Assembly: GCA_947498415.1 (NCBI GenBank)
Contig: CANMKB010000001.1
Location: 248,001-312,000 of the forward strand
DNA length: 64,000 bases
Direction of reading: 5' to 3'
Origin: an uncultured Paracoccaceae bacterium
GTDB taxonomy: Bacteria; Pseudomonadota; Alphaproteobacteria; Rhodobacterales; Rhodobacteraceae
The position numbers were made by a program, and so were the translations under genes. Numbering within the stretch: position 1 is the stretch's first letter; each line of letters opens with the position of its first letter. The notes beneath the pieces are model-generated. The model was not told the origin of the DNA. It saw only the letters and a program-made list of their open reading frames with translations, and did not search any database. Of the stretch, positions 42,615-52,967 are shown one piece after another.

Positions 42615-43280
42615 ATGCCAACGAAACATCTAAAAGCCCCTTTGGTTTTCGCACTTTCATTGTTTTTGACGGGGTGCCTCAGTTCGGACGGGAAAACTTC
42701 GGCCCAAAAAGGGTTCTTTGGCGGCGGCCAGCCGTTTTCAAAGCGAACAGCAGAAGGCCAGCGTAAAACTTCACTTGCGGGTGGTGACGTTAAACTTAAG
42801 GCACCCGACGGGTATTGCGTCGACCCATCCACCGAAAGCGATCAGTCTTTTGCGTTGCTTGTAGATTGCGCTGTACTGGCAGAGTCAGCTTCTGATGCGC
42901 CTCAAAATCGTGGGTTGATCACAGTGAGTGCAAGCCCTGCGTTTCCCGGAGGAGCAGATTTAGCTAACGTTTCTGAGAAGATAGGCCAAGTGACCCAGAC
43001 CTTCAGATCTGACAGCGGTGCGTTGGTACTCAAAGTGGATGAAGGCGGCGATCGTGCGATTGCAGGCGCGAGTCCAGAATTTTGGCGCGGGGTTATGACT
43101 GTGAATGAACGAGCTGTAACCGTCGCCGTTTACGCACCAATCGACGGTGCCCTGGCCGGTGATGCCGGTAGAGCCATCTTGACATCTGTGATGGCAAACA
43201 TCTCCAAGGCGAGCCCCAAAAAGCCGTTTCCATCTTTAGTGGCCGCGAAATCCGTACAAAATCCACAATCTGTGCAATAA
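42615..43280 (+). CDS. Conserved lipoprotein of unknown function
   Basis: 221-residue protein with a lipoprotein signal ending LTGC (about residue 21). The mature part starts with a Gly/Ser/Lys-rich linker, then a folded region with DGYCVDPSTESDQSFALLVDCAVL, whose two Cys may form a disulfide, and a C-terminal region VNERAVTVAVYAPIDGALAG. I do not recognise the family. It precedes two further unknown genes on the same strand. Confidence 0.75.
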   Translation: MPTKHLKAPLVFALSLFLTGCLSSDGKTSAQKGFFGGGQPFSKRTAEGQRKTSLAGGDVKLKAPDGYCVDPSTESDQSFALLVDCAVLAESASDAPQNRGLITVSASPAFPGGADLANVSEKIGQVTQTFRSDSGALVLKVDEGGDRAIAGASPEFWRGVMTVNERAVTVAVYAPIDGALAGDAGRAILTSVMANISKASPKKPFPSLVAAKSVQNPQSVQ

Positions 43281-43388
43281 TCCCTAAAATTAACATCAAA
43301 GGTTGGCATTGGGTGTTTGTCTGAAATAAACCAATCGGATACAAAATAAGAAAAGACGGCAAATTGTTTCCAATTTGCGATCAGTACC

Positions 43389-44180
43389 ATGTTGAGACGG
43401 GGCAGGATGGGCCATCAATCAAATCGACTTTGGCACAAAGCAATCCAACGCGGAGTGGCACGTTTTTGGGCGCAAATCGCGCGTGAGGCCCCAGAGGCTG
43501 AGCTGGCTGAGTTGCGTCGCCGACGTTACCAAGCCAGACGCCTGAGAACGCATCTAGACACCTTGATTTCTGTTGCAGACAGCAAGCTGGCACTGCCGAT
43601 CATTGGGTCAAATACGTTTCCCAAACCGCATGGCACCGATTGGGCATGGCGTCCGCACCTGTGGCGTGAAAGTTTCCCTGCAAAGGGTGTTGTTGCTGCA
43701 AGCACACGCGAGGCCTTGGGATCAGAAGTGACGCTATTTCACGATTGTGAAATTTCAGAGCTGACGCTCCGCCAATTGCGAAACACGCGAGAGAAAGACT
43801 TAGCCCCATATGGCCTAAGAATGGATGTCTTTCGATTTGATGGGTCTTTTCTATCCCTCGTCGTAGATCTGCCAAAGGACGCGCTTCACAATCTGTCTCG
43901 GCATTTCTTGATCCGCATGGATACGATTGTTGAAATGGAAAAGCCGCTAGAAATCTTTGCACGGCTTAACATTAAACACGGCCCAAATACTGAACAGATA
44001 GTGCGCGAACTGCCGCTCCACGAAGAAGACATCATGGTGGAATTTGATCTGGCGTACTCAAAACTAAATGAGAAACGCATCGAAAAAGCATGGATCGACC
44101 TCATTTTTGAGGGCCCCGAAATGAACCAAGTGATCCTGCGGGATTTGACATTCAGCCGCCGTCCACGTGCCGAGATGTAG
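43389..44180 (+). CDS. DUF6478-like conserved protein
   Basis: 263-residue cytoplasmic protein that appears restricted to Rhodobacteraceae, function unknown. A basic N-terminal segment (ELRRRRYQARRLRTHLDTLI) resembles an amphipathic helix, followed by GTDWAWRPHLWRESFPAKG and a beta-rich part with LFHDCEISELTLRQLRNTREKDLAPYGLRM. ATG 43389 is used; 43407 is possible. It ends 10 bases before a small companion gene, so the two are probably one unit. Confidence 0.72.
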   Translation: MLRRGRMGHQSNRLWHKAIQRGVARFWAQIAREAPEAELAELRRRRYQARRLRTHLDTLISVADSKLALPIIGSNTFPKPHGTDWAWRPHLWRESFPAKGVVAASTREALGSEVTLFHDCEISELTLRQLRNTREKDLAPYGLRMDVFRFDGSFLSLVVDLPKDALHNLSRHFLIRMDTIVEMEKPLEIFARLNIKHGPNTEQIVRELPLHEEDIMVEFDLAYSKLNEKRIEKAWIDLIFEGPEMNQVILRDLTFSRRPRAEM

Positions 44181-44190
44181 GGAATTTATC

Positions 44191-44565
44191 ATGTCAGCTT
44201 ACACCCTAACAAAAACACGTTTGTTCGAAGGCATCTGGGAAGGCGTCATCAGCACAGCTGATGCAGATGCGCCAATGCCTGCGATTCAGGTCATGCACCG
44301 TGACCAAGCGCTCGACAACATTCACATCGCAGAGCATGACACCCAAAGTTGGAGTCTTCGGATACCAATTCCTACCACGGCCATCGCGGACGGCGTACAA
44401 ACCTTCTTGATCAACGACACGCACAGCAACGAAACGTTGGACGTCATTACGCTAATTGCTGGTGAAGCATTAGCGGGCGACATTCGTTCGGAAATTGATC
44501 TGCTGCGGGCGGAACTCGACATGTTGAAACGCGCCTTCCGGCGTCACTGCCTGGAAACCATGTGA
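44191..44565 (+). CDS. Conserved hypothetical protein with C-terminal coiled coil
   Basis: 124-residue protein of unknown function. The first 90 residues look beta-rich (TRLFEGIWEGVIS, WSLRIPIPTTAIADGVQTFLINDT). The C-terminus is a helix, LAGDIRSEIDLLRAELDMLKRAFRR, with the heptad spacing of a coiled coil. GGGA precedes ATG. Ten bases after the DUF6478 gene. Confidence 0.7.
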   Translation: MSAYTLTKTRLFEGIWEGVISTADADAPMPAIQVMHRDQALDNIHIAEHDTQSWSLRIPIPTTAIADGVQTFLINDTHSNETLDVITLIAGEALAGDIRSEIDLLRAELDMLKRAFRRHCLETM

Positions 44566-44573
44566 GTTATTGA

Positions 44574-46685
<2,112 letters not shown>

Positions 46686-46691
46686 AACAGT

Positions 46692-47039
46692 TTAGTCCTG
46701 ATGAACAGATTGACTATCGCCGGGCGCCTGCGCCCGATCATGCATTCCATAATCCCGTAAAACTTGGACGACTTTCAGCCGATAGTTTGAAAAAATTCCC
46801 TTTCGACCTTTGGCTTGAGCCTCTCGGTGTTTCACCAAATTTCGCCAATCCTCCACGGCTTTCTCGTCTTTATAGAAAGACAAGGAAAGCAACTTGTTTG
46901 GATTGCTGAGGCTTTGAAAGCGTTCAACAGAAATGAAACCGTCGACCTGCTCGAGCAAGGGGCGCAGGCTGGAAGCGATATCCAAATAGTCGGACTTACG
47001 ACCAGCGGCGATCTCAACTTCAAATATAACTGCGATCAT
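46692..47039 (-). CDS. Antibiotic biosynthesis monooxygenase-fold protein
   Basis: 115-residue ABM/EthD-like dimeric alpha-beta barrel. IAVIFEVEIAAGRKSDYLDIASSLRPLLEQVDGFISVERFQS is the characteristic start, with LLSLSFYKDEKAVEDWRN following. Such proteins act as small cofactor-free oxygenases or haem-degrading enzymes, but many have no known role. GGAG sits 5 bases before ATG 47039. It is divergent from the LysR gene at 47224, its likely regulator. Confidence 0.84.
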   Translation of the reverse strand: MIAVIFEVEIAAGRKSDYLDIASSLRPLLEQVDGFISVERFQSLSNPNKLLSLSFYKDEKAVEDWRNLVKHREAQAKGRKGIFSNYRLKVVQVLRDYGMHDRAQAPGDSQSVHQD

Positions 47040-47177
47040 GGTCACTCCACATTCTCAAACTTATTCAAAACACCTAACACCGTCCTCCCTGTCATCCAAA
47101 TTCTTCTGTTTCCATAAGATTAACGATTACACATAAAATCTAGATATTGTCCGCGAAGCGCCCCTTTCGTGCCTCAA

Positions 47178-47199
47178 TTGACCATCAAACATGGGTCAA
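47178..47199. promoter_or_regulatory. TTGACC-N10-GGTCAA dyad, candidate LysR box
   Basis: Perfect 6-bp arms spaced by 10 bases, ending 24 bases before the LysR ATG and in the gap shared with the divergent monooxygenase-like gene. The left arm also resembles a -35 box. Confidence 0.55.
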
Positions 47200-47223
47200 C
47201 AAATAGACCACGAGGAATGCGAA

Positions 47224-48129
47224 ATGGATCGCTTAACGGAAATGGAAGCTTTCGCCACGGTTGTAGACCAAGGCGGCTTCACAGATGCTGCAAAGAAAAT
47301 GGGCATCTCAAAATCCGCTGTTTCCAAGCATGTTTCTAGCCTGGAGCAACGGCTTGGGGCACGTCTATTAAATCGGACAACCCGCCGTGTGAGCCCGACA
47401 GAAATTGGCCTTGCTTACTATGACCGCGCGCGCCGTGTTTTAAATGATGCCGGCGAAGCTGACGCATTGGTCACATCCATGCAATCTGCGCCGTCCGGCC
47501 TTTTGCGCATCTCTGTTGCTACAGATTTCGGTGTGAACCACCTTAGCCCAGTTCTGGGTGAGTTTTTGGCTGACTTCCCCGATATCACGGTAAATATGGT
47601 GCTGAACAATCGCTACGTCGAACTGATTAGCGAAGGCTTTGATATGGCCATCCGCATCGGAGAGCTGGAAGACAGCTCACTTCGTGCACGGAAGCTGACA
47701 GAAACAACCCGACGCATGATTGCGAGTCCGGCCTACTTTGAAAAACATGGCCGTCCTGAAAAAATTGACGACCTTAACGAACATAAACTGCTGCATTACT
47801 CCAGCCAGTCCAATGGTGCTGTCTGGAAGCTGACCGCGCCTTCGGGTGAGAAACGCCAAGTGCGCACTGCTGGTTGGTTGAGCGTGAATGATGGCCAGTC
47901 TTTGCTGAATGCTGCAGTCGCCGGCCTCGGCATCGCATACCTTCCAAGCTTTCTTTATGCGGAAGCGATGGAAAAAGGTCTTGTCGTGGATGCAATTCCA
48001 GATCTTCCGATGGAAACACAGGGCATTTATGCGGTGTACCCACCCGGGCGCTTTACCCAGCCTAAAGTCCGCGCCTTTATCGATTTCTTGGTGAACGCGT
48101 TCGCCGACAAAGGCCCAACCGACTGGTAA
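47224..48129 (+). CDS. LysR-family transcriptional regulator
   Basis: 301-residue regulator. FATVVDQGGFTDAAKKMGISKSAVSKHVSSLEQRLGARLLNRTTRRV is a standard LysR helix-turn-helix, and the rest is a substrate-binding domain with LRISVATDFGVNHLSPVLGEFL. It belongs to the large DmlR-like group. ATG 47224 has GAGGA upstream. It is divergent from the monooxygenase-fold gene and ends at a strong terminator. Confidence 0.88.
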   Translation: MDRLTEMEAFATVVDQGGFTDAAKKMGISKSAVSKHVSSLEQRLGARLLNRTTRRVSPTEIGLAYYDRARRVLNDAGEADALVTSMQSAPSGLLRISVATDFGVNHLSPVLGEFLADFPDITVNMVLNNRYVELISEGFDMAIRIGELEDSSLRARKLTETTRRMIASPAYFEKHGRPEKIDDLNEHKLLHYSSQSNGAVWKLTAPSGEKRQVRTAGWLSVNDGQSLLNAAVAGLGIAYLPSFLYAEAMEKGLVVDAIPDLPMETQGIYAVYPPGRFTQPKVRAFIDFLVNAFADKGPTDW

Positions 48130-48168
48130 CCAAATTCGAATTTTCCCTGAGGCTAAATAAGCCTACCT

Positions 48169-48199
48169 TCCCCAGCTCAATTTGCTGGGGATTTTTTTT
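48169..48199 (+). terminator. Intrinsic terminator after lysR
   Basis: TCCCCAGC (48169-48176) pairs with GCTGGGGA (48184-48191), seven-base loop, followed by eight T. Confidence 0.92.
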
Positions 48200-48201
48200 G
48201 T

Positions 48202-49155
48202 CTATTCACTGGTCAGCAAAATCGCCTCGACGCGGCGATTGGCCGTGCGACCTTCTTGAGAAGTATTGGCAGCAATTGGTGCAAGATACCCAACACCACG
48301 TGCCTCAAGTTGATTGGCAGACACGCCGAGTTGGTTGACCAGATAGCTTTGCACAGCTTGCGCTCGTTTTTGGGACAGGGCCAAATTGCCCTCTAACGCG
48401 CCAACACTGTCTGTATGGCCCACCAAGGCAATTTTCGTCGCTGTGTTTTCCTGTAGGTAATTGGACAATGCCAATAGCGAAGCATAGCTCCCAGACGCAA
48501 GTTGTGACGAGCCGGTTTCGAAGTTCAAATCCCTTAGAATAACGTGGCCGCCCAATGTCAGCGCTTTGATCACCTCGGTGGGAATGGTTGGGTCGGCGTC
48601 AGCCAATGTGGCGATCGGCAACGAAATGTCAGGTTTTGCCAACGGCAACTCCAACGCATTCGGGCCGGGTTGCACAGCAATCAACTGTGTCAGGCCTTGT
48701 TCGCCACTTCGGCTGACCAAAACACTGATGGCATCAAAACCATCGCTGGTGTCCCGCAGAGCGGCCAAAAATCTATAGTCGGATAAATCGACAAACATAT
48801 CTGGTGCTGGCAGCACTTCGGTCGCAAATCTAAAGTCAAAACCGCCACAGCTTTCGGCATCGCAATCCAACAACACGGCGTAGCCTTCAGATTGAATTTG
48901 CTGCCTCAACGGATCAATCAGCTGGTCCGTGGTGATATCATTGCTCGCATACGACCAAACTTGCCGCGAAACAAAGCCATTGATTTGCCGGGTCGACAAA
49001 AACCCTTCAGCAAAAGGGCCATCTGGTAAAGCATAGCTTCCGCTTTCGCTGACTTTATCAACAGCGAGAATACTTCCGGTGGGCATGACAAGCTCGAGCG
49101 CTTGAACCCCCAAAGGAAACAGACAAATAAGTGATGCAAGTTTAAGCCGTTTCAT
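48202..49155 (-). CDS. OmpA-family outer-membrane/peptidoglycan-binding protein
   Basis: 317-residue protein with a signal peptide (about 1-19, SLICLFPLGVQA). The middle part, about 20-195, is a domain I do not recognise, with LDCDAESCGGFDFRF that probably forms a disulfide. The C-terminal OmpA domain starts LRDLNFETGSSQLASGSY and has VGHTDSVGALEGNLALSQKRAQAV with the Asp and Arg positions that bind diaminopimelate. Periplasmic, anchoring to the cell wall. Confidence 0.88.
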   Translation of the reverse strand: MKRLKLASLICLFPLGVQALELVMPTGSILAVDKVSESGSYALPDGPFAEGFLSTRQINGFVSRQVWSYASNDITTDQLIDPLRQQIQSEGYAVLLDCDAESCGGFDFRFATEVLPAPDMFVDLSDYRFLAALRDTSDGFDAISVLVSRSGEQGLTQLIAVQPGPNALELPLAKPDISLPIATLADADPTIPTEVIKALTLGGHVILRDLNFETGSSQLASGSYASLLALSNYLQENTATKIALVGHTDSVGALEGNLALSQKRAQAVQSYLVNQLGVSANQLEARGVGYLAPIAANTSQEGRTANRRVEAILLTSE

Positions 49156-49172
49156 TAAATAGACGACCCTGC

Positions 49173-49895
49173 CTAATCTTTGATGCGATAATGATACGCG
49201 CCAATCAATGTCATTCCCAACCCAGAATACAACTTGTTGGCCGCCATATTTTCGCGAGTTGTCACAACTGACAAGGTCTCTGCGCCATTTTCCAACGCCC
49301 AGAACGCAGACTGGCGCATAAAGGCCTTGGCCAATCCGTTTCGACGAAAATTGGACAGCACTTCGAGGGCATGAACCATAGCAACACCATTGCTCACACC
49401 TAAAAACGCGGCTCCAGCGGGCTGATCACGCAAACGGCCTAGGAAACCGGTTTTGGGTGCGCATCCTCGGCGCATCACGTTCACCCGTTCCGGCCCAATC
49501 CCGCCAACGGCCCACACTTCTTCCATGATTTTTAGCGGCTCCCACACCGGTATAATCATTGTCCTCCGTGGGCGTTCGGTCGCTATGTCAACTGCGGGCG
49601 CAGCGTACACATTTACCGGGTCTATGATGCGATAGCCCTTGTTTTGTAGAAATCGATCCAACTCATCATCGCCTTCACGGATTTGAAACAGCGCGGGCTG
49701 TCCCATTTCGCGCATCATGCGTTCGGCATTTTCAAGATCTAACCCATCCAAATGGCCTTCAAGAGTTGCGGCACTCACCCGTTTGCCGCCCCCTTTGCCA
49801 TCACGCAGCACAACCGCGCCGTCTTGCAGCCTATCAGCCGGCGGCCAGGTCGCTTCGACAACGTCATAGAGCTTTTGAATACTAGGCAATGTCAT
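49173..49895 (-). CDS. GNAT-family N-acetyltransferase
   Basis: 240-residue acetyltransferase. The GNAT core is in the C-terminal half: GAAFLGVSNGVAMVHALEVLSNFRRNGLAKAFMRQSAFWALENGAETLSVVTTRENMAANKLYSGLGM. The first half is a less conserved domain. Substrate unknown. The start overlaps the stop of the CinA-type gene (ATGA), so the two are co-translated. Confidence 0.83.
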   Translation of the reverse strand: MTLPSIQKLYDVVEATWPPADRLQDGAVVLRDGKGGGKRVSAATLEGHLDGLDLENAERMMREMGQPALFQIREGDDELDRFLQNKGYRIIDPVNVYAAPAVDIATERPRRTMIIPVWEPLKIMEEVWAVGGIGPERVNVMRRGCAPKTGFLGRLRDQPAGAAFLGVSNGVAMVHALEVLSNFRRNGLAKAFMRQSAFWALENGAETLSVVTTRENMAANKLYSGLGMTLIGAYHYRIKD

Positions 49896-50611
49896 GCAAA
49901 TCTCTTTTCCAGCTGAACCATCACTGCATCAACCCGTTTTGCATCAGCACCGCGGACGACAATATTTGATCCGTAGGCACCATTTTCCTGAAAGGGGTAT
50001 GATCCAATAGAAAGATCATCGAATTCTACTGCAAGCTCACCAAGAGGGCCCGCTAGGTCTCCTTCGCCCTTAAACAGTTTAAGCGTTTGCGAAACCAGTG
50101 GTGCCCCGCCGGTCAATTGAGGAAGAACGCTTTCGACCATGGCTTTGAACACTGACGGAACACCTGCCATGACGTGTACATTCCCTATCGTGAATCCGGG
50201 TGCAATAGAGACTGGATTGTCGATCAACGTTGCCCCATCCGGTATTCGCGCCATGCGGAGCCGCGCCTCATTTAAGGTGCGCCCTGTTAAGGCATAGTGG
50301 TCGGCCAACAACGCTTTGGCGTCTGATCGAACATCAATATGGGCAGCAAATGCCTCTGCGATGCAATCGGCCGTAATATCATCGTGTGTTGGGCCAATGC
50401 CGCCCGACGTAAACACGTTTTCATAGCTGCGCGACAGGTCTTTTACGGCCCTTACAATCGCACCACGATCATCACTGACCACACGGATTTCGCACAGATC
50501 GATGCCCTGTTTGGTCAACTCTCCGGCCAAGTGGTGGGCGTTAGCGTCGCGTGTGCGGCCGGATAGAATTTCATCCCCTATGACAAGCATGGCGGCGGTT
50601 GGGTTGGGCAT
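49892..50611 (-). CDS. CinA N-terminal domain protein (molybdopterin-binding-like)
   Basis: 239-residue protein with only the MoaB/Mog-like domain of CinA; the nicotinamide-nucleotide amidase domain (PncC) is absent. AAMLVIGDEILSGRTRDANAHHLAGELTKQGI is the start of the domain, and VFTSGGIGPTHDDITADCIAEAF its core. CinA-N proteins act as ADP-ribose/nucleotide pyrophosphatases in some bacteria. ATG 50611 has AAGGAG upstream. Confidence 0.85.
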   Translation of the reverse strand: MPNPTAAMLVIGDEILSGRTRDANAHHLAGELTKQGIDLCEIRVVSDDRGAIVRAVKDLSRSYENVFTSGGIGPTHDDITADCIAEAFAAHIDVRSDAKALLADHYALTGRTLNEARLRMARIPDGATLIDNPVSIAPGFTIGNVHVMAGVPSVFKAMVESVLPQLTGGAPLVSQTLKLFKGEGDLAGPLGELAVEFDDLSIGSYPFQENGAYGSNIVVRGADAKRVDAVMVQLEKRFA

Positions 50612-50671
50612 CGTGCTCTCCTTATTGCCGGCAAGATAGCGGGCTTGCGCGGTCAAGCAAGGCGAAACAGC

Positions 50672-51208
50672 TTAGACAATGCCTTCGGTGACACTGTCAA
50701 AAATAGAGATGTCGTTCAAAGAGCGTGACAACATCATTGCGCCCTCTACAGTCGAGATCAATCGGGCGGCAGAAACCTTGGACTGCGCGGCTGACAAGCC
50801 CAAAGCACTATAAGCTTTTTCCAACCAAGATAGATTATGTTGAAAAAACTCTTGGGTCCGCTCTGCCACGACTTGGGGGAGCAATTGAATCTCGGCCCCG
50901 AACATGCCGCAAAGACACATCAGGTGATCTTCCTTTAGGGCGACACCGCAGGCATCGACATATTTTTTCAAGGCAGCTTTTGCATCCGTTGGGTCGATCG
51001 TTCCCAGCCCATTCATGAAGCGCTCGGTGTAGCGCTTGGCCAAGGCTTCACCCAGCGCGTCTTTGGTTGGAAAATGGTAGTGCACCGACGCCGATTTTAT
51101 TCCAACTTCATTTGCAATGTCGCGAAAACTGAATGCGTTATACCCACCCTGACGGGCGACGCGTTCGGCGGCATCCAAGATCTTATTGGCTGTATCAGAA
51201 TAGCTCAT
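50672..51208 (-). CDS. TetR-family transcriptional regulator
   Basis: 178-residue regulator. VARQGGYNAFSFRDIANEVGIKSASVHYHFPTKDALGEAL is the DNA-binding domain, close to AcuR/NemR-like subgroup sequences. KEDHLMCLCGMFGAEIQLLP has two nearby Cys that could serve as sensors, as in NemR; that is inference. It is divergent from sfsA, with a small dyad between. Confidence 0.86.
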   Translation of the reverse strand: MSYSDTANKILDAAERVARQGGYNAFSFRDIANEVGIKSASVHYHFPTKDALGEALAKRYTERFMNGLGTIDPTDAKAALKKYVDACGVALKEDHLMCLCGMFGAEIQLLPQVVAERTQEFFQHNLSWLEKAYSALGLSAAQSKVSAARLISTVEGAMMLSRSLNDISIFDSVTEGIV

Positions 51209-51232
51209 GCGTATTACTCATTTTGTCTTCTA

Positions 51233-51244
51233 CCTATAGATAGG
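51233..51244. promoter_or_regulatory. Small palindrome upstream of tetR, possible operator
   Basis: CCTAT-AG-ATAGG, five-base perfect arms, 25 bases before the TetR start. The size is small for a TetR site, so this is tentative. Confidence 0.35.
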
Positions 51245-51336
51245 GTGTGTCACCTTTGATCGCAATTCGAATGCAGGATCACACAGCCCCACACTAAACC
51301 ATTCCAAGCCACGCCATGGTGCGATACGCATAGACC

Positions 51337-52041
51337 ATGAATTTTTCTGCTCCACTCGTGCCCGCTACGCTCCTTCGACGATATAAACGTTTTCTTGCCG
51401 ATGCCCGCTTGGAAGACGGCACAGAAATCACGGCCCATTGCGCCAATCCAGGCTCTATGTTGGGTCTGAAAGACGAGGGCATCCGCATTTGGCTAGAACC
51501 AAATGATGATCCAAAGAAAAAGCTCAAGTACGGTTGGCGTCTTGTGGATCACGAGAACGGCCATTTTACCGGTGTGGATACATCCGTTCCCAACCGAGCG
51601 CTCAAGCAGGCTTTGCTCGCGCATGAAATACCAGAGCTCTCTGATTACCCAAACATTCGCCCAGAGGTGAAGTACGGTGAAAACAGCCGAATAGATTTCT
51701 TGCTTCATGGCGAAAATCGGCCTGACCTATATGTCGAAGTGAAGTCAGTCACTCTATCGCGCCAAATCGGAAAAGCAGAGTTTCCAGACAGCGTCACAGC
51801 ACGCGGTACGAAACATTTGAACGAATTGATCGAAGTTGTAGCGCAAGGAAAGCGCGCGATGATGTTTTATCTCGTTCAACGCACCGATGCTAAATTTGTG
51901 ACGTTGGCCGATGACATTGACCCAACATATGCAAAGACATTCGACAAAGCGGTCGCCGCCGGAGTGGAAGTAATCGCTTATGAATGCCGGATCAGCCCGA
52001 CCGACATTTCAATCGGGCACCCCCTCCCCTTTCAACGCTGA
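51337..52041 (+). CDS. sfsA: Sugar fermentation stimulation protein SfsA
   Basis: 234-residue protein, a DNA-binding nuclease-like factor of uncertain cellular role. RYKRFLADARLEDGTEITAHCANPGSMLGL is the N-terminal OB-fold signature; VKYGENSRIDFLLHGENRPDLYVEVKSVTL and FPDSVTARGTKHLNEL carry the nuclease-like residues; MMFYLVQRTDAKF follows. All of these are typical. Confidence 0.93.
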   Translation: MNFSAPLVPATLLRRYKRFLADARLEDGTEITAHCANPGSMLGLKDEGIRIWLEPNDDPKKKLKYGWRLVDHENGHFTGVDTSVPNRALKQALLAHEIPELSDYPNIRPEVKYGENSRIDFLLHGENRPDLYVEVKSVTLSRQIGKAEFPDSVTARGTKHLNELIEVVAQGKRAMMFYLVQRTDAKFVTLADDIDPTYAKTFDKAVAAGVEVIAYECRISPTDISIGHPLPFQR

Positions 52042-52111
52042 CTTCACCCCCTAGCTCTTTCTGGCAAAGCCCCCTAAATAGAGAAAACGAAATGCAATCG
52101 GAGCAGTGCAA

Positions 52112-52918
52112 ATGATCGGCAAAGCTGGCCACACACGGGATGGGATCAAGATCCACCAAGACGTGGACTTTGATGGAATGCGCAAAGCAGGCGCAGTAAC
52201 AGCTCGTATCCTTGATGAGATTGCCGAGCATGTATTCCCCGGCCAGACCACCGGTGAAATTGACCGAATTATCACCGAAAAGGTTGCTGAATACGGCACG
52301 ACATCGGCCACGATCGGCTATAAGGGCTATGAACATGCAAGCTGTATCTCAGTGAACCATGTTGTCTGCCACGGCATCCCCGGTGACAAAAAGCTAAAGG
52401 ATGGTGACATCCTGAATATCGACGTCACCGTCATTTTGGATGGTTGGTTTGGCGATTCAAGCCGCATGTACGTGGCTGGTAAGCTTTCGCGCAAAGCTGA
52501 GCGCCTTATCCAAATCACGCATGACGCCCTTATGAAAGGCATCGAGGCCGTAAAACCCGGCAATACCTTTGGCGATATTGGACATGCGATCCAAACCTTC
52601 GCCGAAGGGCATCGCATGAGTGTGGTTCGGGATTTCTGTGGTCACGGCTTGGGGCAAGTGTTCCACGCACCACCAAATGTCTTGCACTACGGCCGTCCGG
52701 GCACCGGGCCAATGCTCGAAGAGGGCATGTTCTTTACAATTGAACCAATGATCAATCTGGGTCGCCCAGAAACAAAAGTCCTGGCTGACGATTGGACAGC
52801 TGTGACCCGTGACAAATCGCTGTCTGCACAGTTTGAGCATTCTATTGGTGTGACACGTAACGGGGCGGACATTTTCACGTTGTCCCCCACCGGAAAATTC
52901 CATCCAACCTATGAATAA
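52112..52918 (+). CDS. map: Type I methionine aminopeptidase
   Basis: Removes the initiator methionine from new proteins. It has 268 residues. The metal ligands are in ILNIDVTVILDGWFGDSSRM (two Asp), DFCGHGLGQVFHAPPNV (His), FFTIEPMINLG (Glu) and SAQFEHSIGVT (Glu). ATG 52112 follows GGAG by 8 bases; GTG at 52106 is the alternative. A perfect bidirectional terminator follows. Confidence 0.95.
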   Translation: MIGKAGHTRDGIKIHQDVDFDGMRKAGAVTARILDEIAEHVFPGQTTGEIDRIITEKVAEYGTTSATIGYKGYEHASCISVNHVVCHGIPGDKKLKDGDILNIDVTVILDGWFGDSSRMYVAGKLSRKAERLIQITHDALMKGIEAVKPGNTFGDIGHAIQTFAEGHRMSVVRDFCGHGLGQVFHAPPNVLHYGRPGTGPMLEEGMFFTIEPMINLGRPETKVLADDWTAVTRDKSLSAQFEHSIGVTRNGADIFTLSPTGKFHPTYE

Positions 52919-52920
52919 GT

Positions 52921-52952
52921 AAAAAGGGGCTTCGATTGCGAAGCCCCTTTTT
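52921..52952. terminator. Bidirectional terminator between map and DUF2189 gene
   Basis: AAAAAGGGGCTTCG (52921-52934) is perfectly complemented by CGAAGCCCCTTTTT (52939-52952) with a four-base loop. A run on one side and T run on the other let it serve both convergent genes. Confidence 0.93.
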
Positions 52953-52967
52953 CAAAGAGATCTCTGC

